Below, one piece after another: positions 6,761 to 14,685 of a DNA stretch of 21,840 bases (the stretch's first letter is position 1; each line of letters starts with the position of its first letter). The stretch spans positions 1-21,840 of the forward strand of contig JBKBJT010000046.1 of assembly GCA_046294345.1 (NCBI GenBank), given 5' to 3'. The translations under genes and the position numbers were made by a program. Below the pieces are notes generated by a model. That model saw nothing but the letters and a program-made list of their open reading frames with translations, made no database searches and had not been told where the DNA came from. This DNA is from Ferrovibrio sp046294345 (lineage in GTDB: Bacteria; Pseudomonadota; Alphaproteobacteria; Ferrovibrionales; Ferrovibrionaceae).

Positions 6761-6782
6761 GTTAAGGTGGCGTTTGCTTAAC
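6761..6782. promoter_or_regulatory. Inverted repeat between divergent genes, possible operator
   Basis: GTTAAG (6761-6766) and CTTAAC (6777-6782) are perfect inverted half-sites separated by 10 bases, a spacing that puts the half-sites on about the same face of the helix. They lie in the 96-base region between the glutathione peroxidase gene and the EAL gene, next to the peroxidase Shine-Dalgarno. A binding site for a dimeric regulator is plausible, but two 6-base half-sites can occur by chance. Confidence 0.3.
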
Positions 6783-6833
6783 TATAGCGTTGCCATGCGT
6801 CCCGACCAGAGCCTTGCGCTGCGGGATGCCGAT

Positions 6834-6838
6834 GGAGG
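6834..6838 (+). promoter_or_regulatory. Ribosome binding site deciding the EAL gene start
   Basis: GGAGG lies 5 bases before the ATG at 6844. Upstream in-frame candidates (TTG 6790, ATG 6826, ATG 6832) lack such a site, and the residues they would add do not continue the membrane segment. Confidence 0.65.
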
Positions 6839-6843
6839 CCGCC

Positions 6844-7926
6844 ATGCCCACCCTGCCCGGATTGCTCACTTTCGCCGCCCTGTCGCTGGTTGCGCTGGTC
6901 GCCGGCGTCAGCCTGACCCGCCTTGTGCCGGCTCTGGCCGGCCAGAATGCCGCCCTCGTTGCCCTGGCCCTGCTCATGCTGTTCTGGGCCCTGCGCGAAC
7001 GCTGGATGCGCCGCCGCCTGCAGGCCCGGCTGATCGCCGAGATCGACGGCCTGACCGACGAGCTGATGCAGATGCGCGGCGAGATTCCGCCGCCGGCCAT
7101 GGCCATGCCGGTCGCGCCCGCCGCCGCCAATGAGTCGGTGCGCGAGCCGCGCCTGATCCTGAACGAGGCACCCGAACCGGCCGATGACGGCAGCCTGCTG
7201 GAGGCCGTGCGCGACGCCCTGAACAACAATCGCGTCGAGCTGCATATCCAGCCCATCGTCAGCCTGCCGCAACGCCGCATCCGTTTCTTCGAGTTGCTGG
7301 CGCGCCCGCGCGACGCCGAAGGCCAGACCTATCGCGCCGCCGAATGTCTCGATGCGCTGGACTCGGCCGGACTGCGCGCCGAATTCGATGCGCTGATGCT
7401 ATTGCGCAGCGTGCAACTGGTGCGCAAGCTGGAGCAGCGTGCCAAGGATGTCGGATTCTTCCTCAATCTTTCACCCGCCATGCTGGCACGGATCGAGACC
7501 TTCAATCCGCTCTACGATTTCCTGCAGCGCGAACGCGAACATGCCGCCAATATCGTGCTGGAATTCAGCCATGCCGGCATCACCAGGCTCGACCGTGCCG
7601 GGATGTATCGGCTCAGCCGGCTGGCCGCGCTTGGCTTTGCCCTCTCAGTGGATGGCATCGACCGGTTCGACGTCGATTTCGCCCTGCTGGCCAAAAACGG
7701 CGTGCGGTTCGTGAAATTCGATGCCGCCGCGTTCGGCGATGCCGGCGCGATCGCCAGGTCGCCGATCGACCTCGCTGACCTGCCCGAGATCTGCCAGCGG
7801 CATAATCTGGTGCCTGTGCTGGGCAAGGTGGAAAACGAGCAGGAGCTGCTGAAGCTCAGCGATCTCGATTTCCCGTTCGGCCAGGGCATGCTGTTCGGCA
7901 TCCCGAAACTCGCCAGGGCGGCGTGA
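6844..7926 (+). CDS. Membrane-anchored degenerate EAL-domain protein (TipF-like layout)
   Basis: A 360-residue protein. Residues ~4-50 form two membrane segments (LLTFAALSLVALVAGVSL and ALVALALLMLFWAL). A basic and then amphipathic stretch (~51-80) follows and a Pro/Ala linker (~81-115). Residues ~118-357 are an EAL domain. Compared with active phosphodiesterases it keeps Glu150 (ELL for EAL), Asn208 (LNLSP), Glu240 (VLEFS), Lys291 (FVKFD) and Gln347 (GQGMLF). The metal-binding DDFG segment is SVDGID (one Asp lost), and the Glu of the AEGVE motif is Gly327 (VLGKVE). Hydrolysis of cyclic di-GMP is therefore doubtful, though binding may remain. Membrane helices, a coiled-coil-like stretch and a degenerate EAL resemble Caulobacter TipF, a cyclic di-GMP receptor in flagellum placement; that link is inference. 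YciI follows after 7 bases. Confidence 0.82.
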   Translation: MPTLPGLLTFAALSLVALVAGVSLTRLVPALAGQNAALVALALLMLFWALRERWMRRRLQARLIAEIDGLTDELMQMRGEIPPPAMAMPVAPAAANESVREPRLILNEAPEPADDGSLLEAVRDALNNNRVELHIQPIVSLPQRRIRFFELLARPRDAEGQTYRAAECLDALDSAGLRAEFDALMLLRSVQLVRKLEQRAKDVGFFLNLSPAMLARIETFNPLYDFLQREREHAANIVLEFSHAGITRLDRAGMYRLSRLAALGFALSVDGIDRFDVDFALLAKNGVRFVKFDAAAFGDAGAIARSPIDLADLPEICQRHNLVPVLGKVENEQELLKLSDLDFPFGQGMLFGIPKLARAA

Positions 7927-7933
7927 GTCTGCC

Positions 7934-8227
7934 GTGACCCGCTGGATTGCGCTTTTCACCGACGGGCCCGAGATGATGGGGGTGCGCCGCGAGCGTGAGC
8001 CCGCGCATCTGGCCTATCTGCGGCAGCATGGCGAGCATATCCGCATCGGCGGCGGCCTGCGCGAGCAGCCCGGCGGCCCCTTCGTCGGCGGTTTGTGGGT
8101 GATCGAGGCGGATACGCGGGAGCAGGCCGTCGCGCTGATCGAAAACGACCCGTATTACGTGCCGGCCTGGCGCAGCTATCGCCTGCTGGTCTGGGGCAAG
8201 GCCCTGCCCGGCGACGTCATCCTTTAG
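7934..8227 (+). CDS. YciI-like family protein
   Basis: A 97-residue protein with the YciI layout: IALFTDGPEMMGVRR, then the conserved histidine in PAHLAYLRQHG, GGLWVIEADTREQAVALIENDPYY and WRSYRLLVWGKALPG. The His and the Asp-Pro of the NDPY segment are the conserved pocket residues of this ferredoxin-like fold; the function of most members is unknown. The start is a GTG at 7934, seven bases after the stop of the EAL gene and without a clear Shine-Dalgarno, so translational coupling is likely. Its last 11 bases overlap the 3' end of the convergent HAD gene. Confidence 0.85.
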   Translation: MTRWIALFTDGPEMMGVRREREPAHLAYLRQHGEHIRIGGGLREQPGGPFVGGLWVIEADTREQAVALIENDPYYVPAWRSYRLLVWGKALPGDVIL

Positions 8228-9029
8228 CTTTCGCCGCGATGAGCGCGTCGGCCAGTTCGACGAACCCGCTGCCGCCTTCGCCCGCCGTGACAAAGGCGGG
8301 TGGCGCCGCGATGCGGTCGAGGAACGGCCGTACATTCGCCACGCCGACGCTGTAAGGAAAATAGCCGAACATCGGGGCGTCGTTCGGGCTGTCGCCGGCA
8401 AACACGATCTGGTCACGCACCGCGTCGAGCTGCAGGCCATAGCATTCCTCGAACAGCACCTTGGTCATGGAAAGCTTGTCCCAGTGGCCGAACCAGCCGT
8501 TGACATGAATCGAACTGACCTTCGCGGTGGCGCCGGCCGCCTCGAACAGCGCAACGATTTTGTCGATGGCGTCCTGCGGCAGCGGCTTCACGTCCTCGCA
8601 GAAATCCACGGCCAGGTCGCATTCGCGGTATTGCTGGTCGGAGGCCAGCGCGCAGCCCGGCACGTCGCGCAGGATGGTCTCGGCCAGCATCGCCAGCTTC
8701 GCCCGCGCCGCACGGCGTTCGGCATCGGTCTGGAAAAAGCGCCGCCGCATCACTTTCGCGTCGCGGTCGTAGCGCATGTAGAGCGCGCCGTTCTCGCCCA
8801 CGATGCCGTCCACCGGCCAGAAGCGCGCGATCAGGTCGCACCAGCCGGCGGGGCGGCCTGTTATCGGGATCACCCGGAAGCCCGCCGCCTGCAGGCGCTC
8901 CAGCGCGGCATAGGCCTCCGCCGTCAGCCGGCCATGGCTGGTCAGGGTGTCGTCGATATCGGTCAGCACGTAGCGGATGGCGCGGCGTTGACCTTCGGTA
9001 AAGGCGGATAACGGCTGGATGGCGGGCAT
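8217..9029 (-). CDS. HAD superfamily (type IIB, Cof/SPP-like) phosphatase
   Basis: A 270-residue cytoplasmic phosphatase. HAD motif I is LTDIDDTLT with nucleophile Asp24 and acid/base Asp26; motif II is Thr57 in ITGRP; motif III is Lys190 in LSMTKV; motif IV is GDSPND at 212-217. The large insert between motifs II and III (VDGIVGENGALYM onward) is a type IIB cap, as in Cof proteins, sucrose-phosphate phosphatase and mannosyl-3-phosphoglycerate phosphatase. The substrate is likely a phosphorylated sugar but cannot be assigned. I use the ATG at 9029 (MPAIQPLSAF) because the 34 residues gained from 9131 are Arg/Cys-rich and lie in the divergent promoter region. The 3' end overlaps the YciI gene tail to tail by 11 bases. 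Confidence 0.85.
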   Translation of the reverse strand: MPAIQPLSAFTEGQRRAIRYVLTDIDDTLTSHGRLTAEAYAALERLQAAGFRVIPITGRPAGWCDLIARFWPVDGIVGENGALYMRYDRDAKVMRRRFFQTDAERRAARAKLAMLAETILRDVPGCALASDQQYRECDLAVDFCEDVKPLPQDAIDKIVALFEAAGATAKVSSIHVNGWFGHWDKLSMTKVLFEECYGLQLDAVRDQIVFAGDSPNDAPMFGYFPYSVGVANVRPFLDRIAAPPAFVTAGEGGSGFVELADALIAAKAKG

Positions 9030-9145
9030 AATGTCCGGACGGAAGTCGAAAGGGCGGGGTGTTGCCCGGCAACGGCAGGGCCGCGTATAGTCGCCGCGCC
9101 CGCAAACCCCGTCAACCGCTCGCCAAATCAAGGGACCCGATCAGC

Positions 9146-9583
9146 ATGACCTATCAGGCTTTGCACGGCTATTACCTGGAAGACCTGTCGGTCGGCATGT
9201 CGGAAAGCTTCACCAAGACGGTGAGCGAGGCCGACATCGTCGCCTTCGCCGATCTCTCGGGCGACACCAATCCGGTGCATCTGAACGAGGAATTCGCCGC
9301 CGCCACGCCGTTCAAGGGTCGCATCGCCCATGGCATGCTCGGCGCGGCTTTGCTCAGCACCGTGTTCGGCACCAAGCTGCCGGGCCCGGGCTGCATCTAC
9401 ATCTCGCAGGATCTGCGCTTCAAGGCGCCGGTGCGCATCGGCGATACCGTGGTGGCGAAAGTCACCATCACCGAAATCGTGCCGGAAAAGCGCCGGGTGA
9501 AATTCGCCTGCGAATGCCGCGTCGGCGACACCGTCGTGATCGAGGGCGAGGCCGCCCTGATGGTCAGCCGTCGCCCGAAGTAA
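9146..9583 (+). CDS. MaoC-like (R)-specific enoyl-CoA hydratase, PhaJ-type
   Basis: A 145-residue single hot-dog domain. The hydratase-2 motif is visible as FADLSGDTNPVHLNEEFAA, with the catalytic pair Asp40 and His45, followed by FKGRIAHGMLGAALLS. The size is that of PhaJ, the (R)-specific enoyl-CoA hydratase that connects fatty-acid beta-oxidation to polyhydroxyalkanoate precursors; phosphate acetyl/butyryltransferase-linked or other MaoC dehydratases are alternatives. The ATG at 9146 is preceded by AAGGGA about ten bases upstream; an in-frame ATG at 9059 would add an Arg-rich stretch overlapping the HAD promoter region and is rejected. ribF follows after 15 bases, so the two may be co-transcribed. 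Confidence 0.88.
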   Translation: MTYQALHGYYLEDLSVGMSESFTKTVSEADIVAFADLSGDTNPVHLNEEFAAATPFKGRIAHGMLGAALLSTVFGTKLPGPGCIYISQDLRFKAPVRIGDTVVAKVTITEIVPEKRRVKFACECRVGDTVVIEGEAALMVSRRPK

Positions 9584-9598
9584 TCCGGACAAGCCACC

Positions 9599-10540
9599 AT
9601 GCGGCTGCTGCGGTCCAGCGCCAGTTTCCCGCCCGCCCTGCGCGGCGCCGTTGCCGCCATCGGCAATTTCGACGGCGTGCATCTGGGCCATCGCGCCCTG
9701 ATCGCGGCGGCACGCGCGCAGGCGGAGAATGCCGGCGGCAGGCCCGTGGCGGTGATGACCTTCGAGCCGCATCCGCGCCGTTTCTTCGTGCCATCCGCGC
9801 CACCCTTCCGGCTCGATGCGCTGGAAACAAAAGCGCGCATCCTGGAAGGCCTGGGCGTGAATGCCACGCTGGCTCTTCCTTTTGACGCGCAGTTGGCGGC
9901 GCAGTCGCCGCAGGATTTCGTCGATCACATGCTCGCCCGCGACTTGGGGCTGAGCCATGTGGTGGTGGGCTACGATTTCACCTTCGGCAAGGCGCGGTCG
10001 GGCAATACCGATCTGCTGCGCGAACTGGGCGCGCGGCACGGCATCGGCGTGACGGTCGTTTCCGCCCAGGGAGACTATGAACGGGGCGATGCCGAGGCTT
10101 ATTCCTCCTCGCGCGTGCGCAAATTGCTGGAAGCCGGCGACCTGGCCGAAGCCAACCGCCTGCTGGCGCGGCCATGGGAAATCATCGGCACCGTCGAGCA
10201 TGGCGACAAGCGCGGCCGCGAACTGGGTTATCCCACGGCCAATGTGGCGCTGACCGATTTCCAGGTGCCGAAATTCGGCATCTATGCCGTGCGCTGCGAA
10301 GTGGATGGCCAGCGTTATGACGGCGTCGCCAGCCTTGGCATCCGGCCTACCTTCGATCAGACCGACGTGAAGCTGGAAGTCTACCTGTTCGACTTCTCGG
10401 GCGATCTCTATGGCCGGTCCATGCGGGTCGAATTCCATGCCTTCCTGCGGCCGGAGCTGAAATACGAAGGCCCCGAGGCGCTGAAGCGCCAGATCGCCCT
10501 GGATGTGGTCGAGGCGAAGCGCGCTTTGGCGCAGGCCTGA
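9599..10540 (+). CDS. ribF: Bifunctional riboflavin kinase / FMN adenylyltransferase
   Basis: A 313-residue enzyme that makes FMN from riboflavin and then FAD. The N-terminal adenylyltransferase domain has GNFDGVHLGHR (residues 22-32), FEPHPRRFF, VVGYDFTFGKARSG and the SSSRVRKLL loop (169-177; the usual loop is SST-x-IR). The C-terminal kinase domain has GRELGYPTAN (206-215), the GVASLGIRPTF strand and Glu260 in LEVYLFDFSGDLYG. Length is normal. The gene lies upstream of ileS and lspA, the order familiar from many proteobacteria, but with a VOC gene between. Only a weak Shine-Dalgarno (GGACAA) precedes the ATG. Confidence 0.96.
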   Translation: MRLLRSSASFPPALRGAVAAIGNFDGVHLGHRALIAAARAQAENAGGRPVAVMTFEPHPRRFFVPSAPPFRLDALETKARILEGLGVNATLALPFDAQLAAQSPQDFVDHMLARDLGLSHVVVGYDFTFGKARSGNTDLLRELGARHGIGVTVVSAQGDYERGDAEAYSSSRVRKLLEAGDLAEANRLLARPWEIIGTVEHGDKRGRELGYPTANVALTDFQVPKFGIYAVRCEVDGQRYDGVASLGIRPTFDQTDVKLEVYLFDFSGDLYGRSMRVEFHAFLRPELKYEGPEALKRQIALDVVEAKRALAQA

Positions 10541-10549
10541 GTCACCCCC

Positions 10550-10933
10550 ATGCTCGACCACGTTTCCATCACGGTGCCCGATATATCCGCCGTACGCGGC
10601 TTCTATGATGCCGTGATGCAGGCGCTGGGCTATCCCTGCGTCTATGCCAAAGACGATGCCCTGGGCTATGGCCTGCGCGCACGACCCGACGCACCCGGAC
10701 GCAGCTATATCTCGATCCTGCAGTCGCCGGTCATGCAGCCTGATCCGCGTCGCCATTGGTGCTTCAAGGCTGCCAGTCACGAGCAGGTGCGTGCCTTTTA
10801 TGCTGCGGCCCTGCAGGCGGGCGGGCAAGACGATGGACCGCCCGGCCCGCGGCCGCATTACCATGATCGTTATTACGCCGCCTTCGTGATCGATCCGGCC
10901 GGCAACCGCATCGAGGCGGCTTGCCACGTCTGA
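10550..10933 (+). CDS. VOC family (glyoxalase fold) protein, copy 2
   Basis: A 127-residue single VOC domain: MLDHVSITVPDISAVRGFYDAVMQALGYP, then LGYGLRARPDAPGRSYISI and the end segment YYAAFVIDPAGNRIEAACHV. Likely metal ligands are H4, the histidine in RRHWCF and the Glu of RIEAAC. It aligns along its full length with VOC copy 1 at 2329-2706; shared segments include HVSI, FYDA, LGYG, AAAL and YYAAFVIDP. The ATG is 9 bases after the ribF stop with a C-rich leader and no Shine-Dalgarno, so its translation probably depends on coupling to ribF. Substrate unknown. It interrupts the usual ribF-ileS adjacency. Confidence 0.85.
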   Translation: MLDHVSITVPDISAVRGFYDAVMQALGYPCVYAKDDALGYGLRARPDAPGRSYISILQSPVMQPDPRRHWCFKAASHEQVRAFYAAALQAGGQDDGPPGPRPHYHDRYYAAFVIDPAGNRIEAACHV

Positions 10934-10959
10934 TGGCGTGGCCCGCCTCGACAGTTTTT
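10923..10959 (+). terminator. Possible terminator hairpin at the VOC copy 2 stop codon
   Basis: GCCACGTC (10923-10930) pairs with GGCGTGGC (10935-10942), with one G-T pair, around a TGAT loop. A run of five T follows at 10955-10959, 12 bases after the stem. The stop codon lies in the loop. The gap before the T-run is longer than in a standard intrinsic terminator, so the call is weak. The remaining bases to 11136 hold no gene or recognisable RNA element. Confidence 0.35.
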
Positions 10960-11136
10960 GGCCCAGATGCTAAATCATCGTCATGCTTGGGCATTTCGCC
11001 ATATTCCGGGGCAACCCCACGGCCCGAATTAGCGGCCCGGTCCTTTTCTAAGGCCCGGGATTTCCTCGATTTTTCCTGACATGCCGCGCCGCCCGCCCTG
11101 CCAGAGCAGGCCTGGCCGCATCCCCCGAGTAGACCG

Positions 11137-13974
11137 ATGACCAAAGACTATCGCCCGACCGTCTTCCTGCCCACCACCGACTTCCCGATGAAGGCCGGCC
11201 TGCCGGCCAAGGAGCCGGAGATCCTCGCCCGCTGGGAGAAGATCGGCCTGTATGAAAAGCTGCGCGCCGATTCAAAGGGCCGCGAGAAATTCGTGCTGCA
11301 CGACGGCCCGCCCTATGCCAACGGCAACCTGCATCTGGGCCATGCGCTGAACAAGATCCTGAAGGACACCATCAACCGCTCGCGGCAGATGATGGGCTAT
11401 GACGCCAATTACGTGCCGGGCTGGGACTGCCACGGCCTGCCCATCGAGTGGAAGATCGAGGAAAAGTATCGCGCCGCCGGCAAGAACAAGGACGACGTGC
11501 CGATCGACGAGTTCCGCAAGGAATGCCGTGACTTCGCCGACCACTGGATCAACGTGCAGCGCGAAGAATTCAAGCGGCTGGGCGTGATTGGCGACTGGAA
11601 GAATCCCTACACCACGATGAGCTTCGGCGCCGAAGCCCAGATCGTGCGTGAGATCCACAAATTCCTGATGAATGGCGGCCTGTTCAAGGGCTCCAAGCCG
11701 GTGATGTGGTCCATCGTCGAGCGCACCGCCCTGGCCGAAGCCGAGGTCGAGTATCACGAGCACACCTCGCATACCGTATTCGTGAAATTTCCGGTGGTGA
11801 AAGCATCAGTGAAGGCTGTGGACGGTGCCAGCATCGTGATCTGGACCACCACGCCCTGGACCCTGCCGGGTAATCGCGCCATCGCGCTCTCCAAAGATGC
11901 CGAGTATGTGCGGCTGCGTGTAGACGCGGTGGGCGAGAAGTCGCTGGCGAAAGTGGGCGACGAGATCGTGGTGGCCAAGGAACTGGCCGAGACGGTGGCC
12001 AAAGCCTGCACGCTTGAGGCTGTTTCCACCATCGCGACGCTGAAGGGTGCCGATATCGTCGGCACCGTCTGCGCCCATCCGCTGCGCGCGCAGGGTTTTG
12101 CCTTCGACGTGCCGGTGCTGCATGGCGATTTCGTCACCATGGATGCCGGCACCGGCTTTGTGCATATCGCGCCCGGCCATGGCGCCGACGACTACAATCT
12201 CGGCATGGCCAATGGCATCGAGGTGCCGCATACGGTGGATGCCGATGGCCGCTATTTCCGCCATGTGCCGGTCTTCGGTGGCGACAATCCGGCCCGCGTG
12301 CTGGATGATGCCGGCAAGGAAGGCGATGCCAATACCCGCGTGATCGCGGTGATGACGGAAGCCGGCGCGCTGCTCGGCCGCGGCCGTTTGCGCCACCAGT
12401 ATCCGCATTCCTGGCGTTCGAAAGCCCCGCTGATTTTCCGCAACACGCCGCAATGGTTCATCTCGATGACCACCAACGACCTGCGCAAGAAGGCGCTGGC
12501 GGCCATCGACGCCACGGCCTTCTATCCGCCGCAGGGCCGCAACCGGCTGTATTCCATGATCGAGCAGCGGCCCGACTGGGTGATCAGCCGCCAGCGCGCC
12601 TGGGGTGTGCCGATCGCCGTGTTCGAGAACAAGGACACTGGCGAGCTATTGCGCGATCCGGAAGTGAACGAGCGCATCGTGCAGGCCTGCCTGAAAGCCG
12701 GCGCCGATGCCTGGTTCACGGCCAGGCCTGAGGATTTCCTGGGCGGCAAGTACAAGGCCGAGGACTGGAAGATGGTGACCGACATCCTGGATGTCTGGTT
12801 CGATTCCGGTTCGACCCATGCGTTCGTGCTGGAACAGCGGCCCGACCTGAAATGGCCGGCCTCGTTGTATCTGGAGGGCTCCGACCAGCATCGCGGCTGG
12901 TTCCATTCCTCGCTGCTGGAAAGCTGCGGCACGCGCGGCCGTGCACCTTATGATGCCGTGCTGACCCATGGTTTCCTGCTCGACGAGAAGGGCCGGAAGA
13001 TGTCCAAGTCGCTCGGCAACTCAGTCGAGCCGCAGGACGTGATCAAGCAGTCGGGCGCCGATATCCTGCGCCTGTGGGTGGCCTCGGCCAACTACAACGA
13101 CGATCTCAGCGCGGGCCCGAAGATCATCCAGGCCCAGGTGGATGCCTATCGCCGCCTGCGCAACACCCTGCGCTACCTGCTGGGCAACCTGGCCGGCTTC
13201 GCGGAATCCGAGCGCCTGCCGCATGCCGAGATGCCGGAACTGGAACGCTGGGTCCTGCATCGCCTGGCCGAACTGGGCCAGGTCGTGCGCGAAAGCTGCG
13301 AGGAATACGATTTCCATCGCATGTATGTGGCGCTCTATAACTTCTGCGCCGTCGACCTGTCGGGCTTCTATTTCGATATCCGCAAGGATGCGCTGTATTG
13401 CGACGCGCCGGACAGCATCCGCCGACGCGCCGCCCGCACCGTTCTGGATCATCTGTTCAACTGCCTGGTGAAATGGCTAGCGCCGATCATCTGCTACACG
13501 GCGGAAGAAGCCTGGCTGACGCGATATCCCTCCGAGGATGGCAGCGTGCATCGCGAAGTCTGGCCGGCGCTGCCTGAAGCCTGGCTCGATCCGGCGCTCG
13601 GCGCCAAGTGGGAGCGTGTGCGTCGCGTGCGCCGCGCCGTCACTGGCGCACTGGAGATCGAACGCGCCGAAAAGCGCATCGGCGCCGGCCTGCAGGCCCA
13701 TCCGGTGGTCTATGTGGGCGGCGAGGACCTGTCGGCTCTGGCCGATCTCGATTTCGCCGAGATCTGCATCACCTCGGGCATCACGTTGCGCGAGGGCGAG
13801 GGACCGGCCGAAGCCTATCGCAGCGACGACGCCAAGGGCGTGGCCGTGGTGCCGCAGCTCGCCGAGGGCCGCAAATGCGAGCGCTGCTGGCAGGTGCTGC
13901 CCGATGTGGGCCATGTGCAGGGCCATGACGACCTGTGCCGGCGCTGCGCCACCGCGGTCGGGGCGGCGGCATGA
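11137..13974 (+). CDS. ileS: Isoleucyl-tRNA synthetase
   Basis: A 945-residue class I synthetase that charges tRNA-Ile and edits mischarged valine. The HIGH motif is HLGH at 66-69 (PPYANGNLHLGHALNKILKD), and the second ATP-binding motif is KMSKS at 621-625. The CP1 editing domain is recognised by WTTTPWTLPGNRAIA. The anticodon-binding domain follows, and the C-terminal zinc ribbon has Cys914, Cys917, Cys934 and Cys937 (CERCWQVLP and DLCRRC). This is the bacterial type of IleS rather than the mupirocin-resistant eukaryote-like type. Length is as expected (about 940). The stop overlaps the lspA start by four bases (ATGA), a sign of translational coupling. No strong Shine-Dalgarno is seen. Confidence 0.98.
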   Translation: MTKDYRPTVFLPTTDFPMKAGLPAKEPEILARWEKIGLYEKLRADSKGREKFVLHDGPPYANGNLHLGHALNKILKDTINRSRQMMGYDANYVPGWDCHGLPIEWKIEEKYRAAGKNKDDVPIDEFRKECRDFADHWINVQREEFKRLGVIGDWKNPYTTMSFGAEAQIVREIHKFLMNGGLFKGSKPVMWSIVERTALAEAEVEYHEHTSHTVFVKFPVVKASVKAVDGASIVIWTTTPWTLPGNRAIALSKDAEYVRLRVDAVGEKSLAKVGDEIVVAKELAETVAKACTLEAVSTIATLKGADIVGTVCAHPLRAQGFAFDVPVLHGDFVTMDAGTGFVHIAPGHGADDYNLGMANGIEVPHTVDADGRYFRHVPVFGGDNPARVLDDAGKEGDANTRVIAVMTEAGALLGRGRLRHQYPHSWRSKAPLIFRNTPQWFISMTTNDLRKKALAAIDATAFYPPQGRNRLYSMIEQRPDWVISRQRAWGVPIAVFENKDTGELLRDPEVNERIVQACLKAGADAWFTARPEDFLGGKYKAEDWKMVTDILDVWFDSGSTHAFVLEQRPDLKWPASLYLEGSDQHRGWFHSSLLESCGTRGRAPYDAVLTHGFLLDEKGRKMSKSLGNSVEPQDVIKQSGADILRLWVASANYNDDLSAGPKIIQAQVDAYRRLRNTLRYLLGNLAGFAESERLPHAEMPELERWVLHRLAELGQVVRESCEEYDFHRMYVALYNFCAVDLSGFYFDIRKDALYCDAPDSIRRRAARTVLDHLFNCLVKWLAPIICYTAEEAWLTRYPSEDGSVHREVWPALPEAWLDPALGAKWERVRRVRRAVTGALEIERAEKRIGAGLQAHPVVYVGGEDLSALADLDFAEICITSGITLREGEGPAEAYRSDDAKGVAVVPQLAEGRKCERCWQVLPDVGHVQGHDDLCRRCATAVGAAA

Positions 13975-14441
13975 CCTTGCGACTTGGTCTGATCGTCGCG
14001 GTGCTGATTCTGGTGACCGACCAGGTCAGCAAGTACCTGCTGCTCGACCTGATGCAGCAGAATCCGCAGGGCATCGTCATTACCCCGTTCTTCAACCTGG
14101 TGCTGGTCTGGAATACCGGAGTCAGCTTCGGCTTGTTCCAGGAAGACAGCGCGACGCGCAGTTGGACTCTGATCGGTGTGGCTGCCGTCGTGCTGGTCTG
14201 GCTGCTGGTCTGGCTGTGGCGGGCCCAGGGCCGGCTGATCGGCGCGGCGCTGGGCATGATCATCGGCGGGGCCATCGGCAACATCATCGACCGCTACCGC
14301 TTCGGCGCGGTGTTCGATTTCCTCGATTTTCATGCCTTCGGCTGGCATTGGCCGGCCTTCAATGTTGCCGACAGCGCCATTGTCGTCGGCGTGGGCCTGT
14401 TGCTGCTCGACGGGTTCCGTCCAAGGACGCCCACCGCCTGA
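13971..14441 (+). CDS. lspA: Lipoprotein signal peptidase (signal peptidase II)
   Basis: A 156-residue inner-membrane aspartyl protease that removes signal peptides from diacylglyceryl-modified prolipoproteins. Four membrane helices can be seen. Conserved boxes are TDQVSKYL (16-23), FFNLVLVWNTGVSFG (40-54), GGAIGNIIDRYRFGAVFDFLDF (99-120) and FNVADSAI (130-137); the catalytic aspartates are Asp116 and Asp134. The ATG at 13971 overlaps the ileS stop as ATGA; the in-frame ATG at 13935 would lie inside ileS and add a basic tail with no match to the family. The DUF3035 lipoprotein encoded at 16724 is a probable substrate. Confidence 0.96.
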   Translation: MTLRLGLIVAVLILVTDQVSKYLLLDLMQQNPQGIVITPFFNLVLVWNTGVSFGLFQEDSATRSWTLIGVAAVVLVWLLVWLWRAQGRLIGAALGMIIGGAIGNIIDRYRFGAVFDFLDFHAFGWHWPAFNVADSAIVVGVGLLLLDGFRPRTPTA

Positions 14442-14456
14442 ACGGTGCCGGTGGGC
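14431..14456 (+). terminator. Weak hairpin around the lspA stop codon
   Basis: CCCACCG (14431-14437) can pair with CGGTGGG (14450-14456) around the stop codon; a second small dyad, GCCAT/ATGGC, follows at 14462-14478. No T-run comes after either, so a Rho-independent terminator is not shown. The rest of the 244-base gap up to 14685 contains no gene, RNA or clear promoter that I can recognise. Confidence 0.25.
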
Positions 14457-14685
14457 TGACGCCATTTGATTGATGGCAGGCAAAAACCGCTACCTGCAGT
14501 CGCATTGGGGCTCGCTCATTCGTTGCATCGTCCCGGGAATGATGGCAGCATTTCGGGGTAGGGCGGACGAGAGGCAGGATGCTTCCATCGTGCAAAGGCC
14601 CAGGCCGGTGCGACCGGCGGGGGAATACCGAACGGGGTAAGCTGCGCAATGATGGTGCCGCGGGCGGCGTCCTGATGGTCTGCGC

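Noticed and set aside
9128..10927. A 599-codon open frame on the minus strand across MaoC, ribF and VOC copy 2
   Set aside because: It is antisense to three well-recognised genes and reads as His/Gln/Gly-rich low-complexity sequence, a codon-bias shadow.
10943..11136. Possible T-box or other leader element upstream of ileS
   Set aside because: No specifier loop or T-box sequence is visible, and T-boxes are not expected in alphaproteobacteria.
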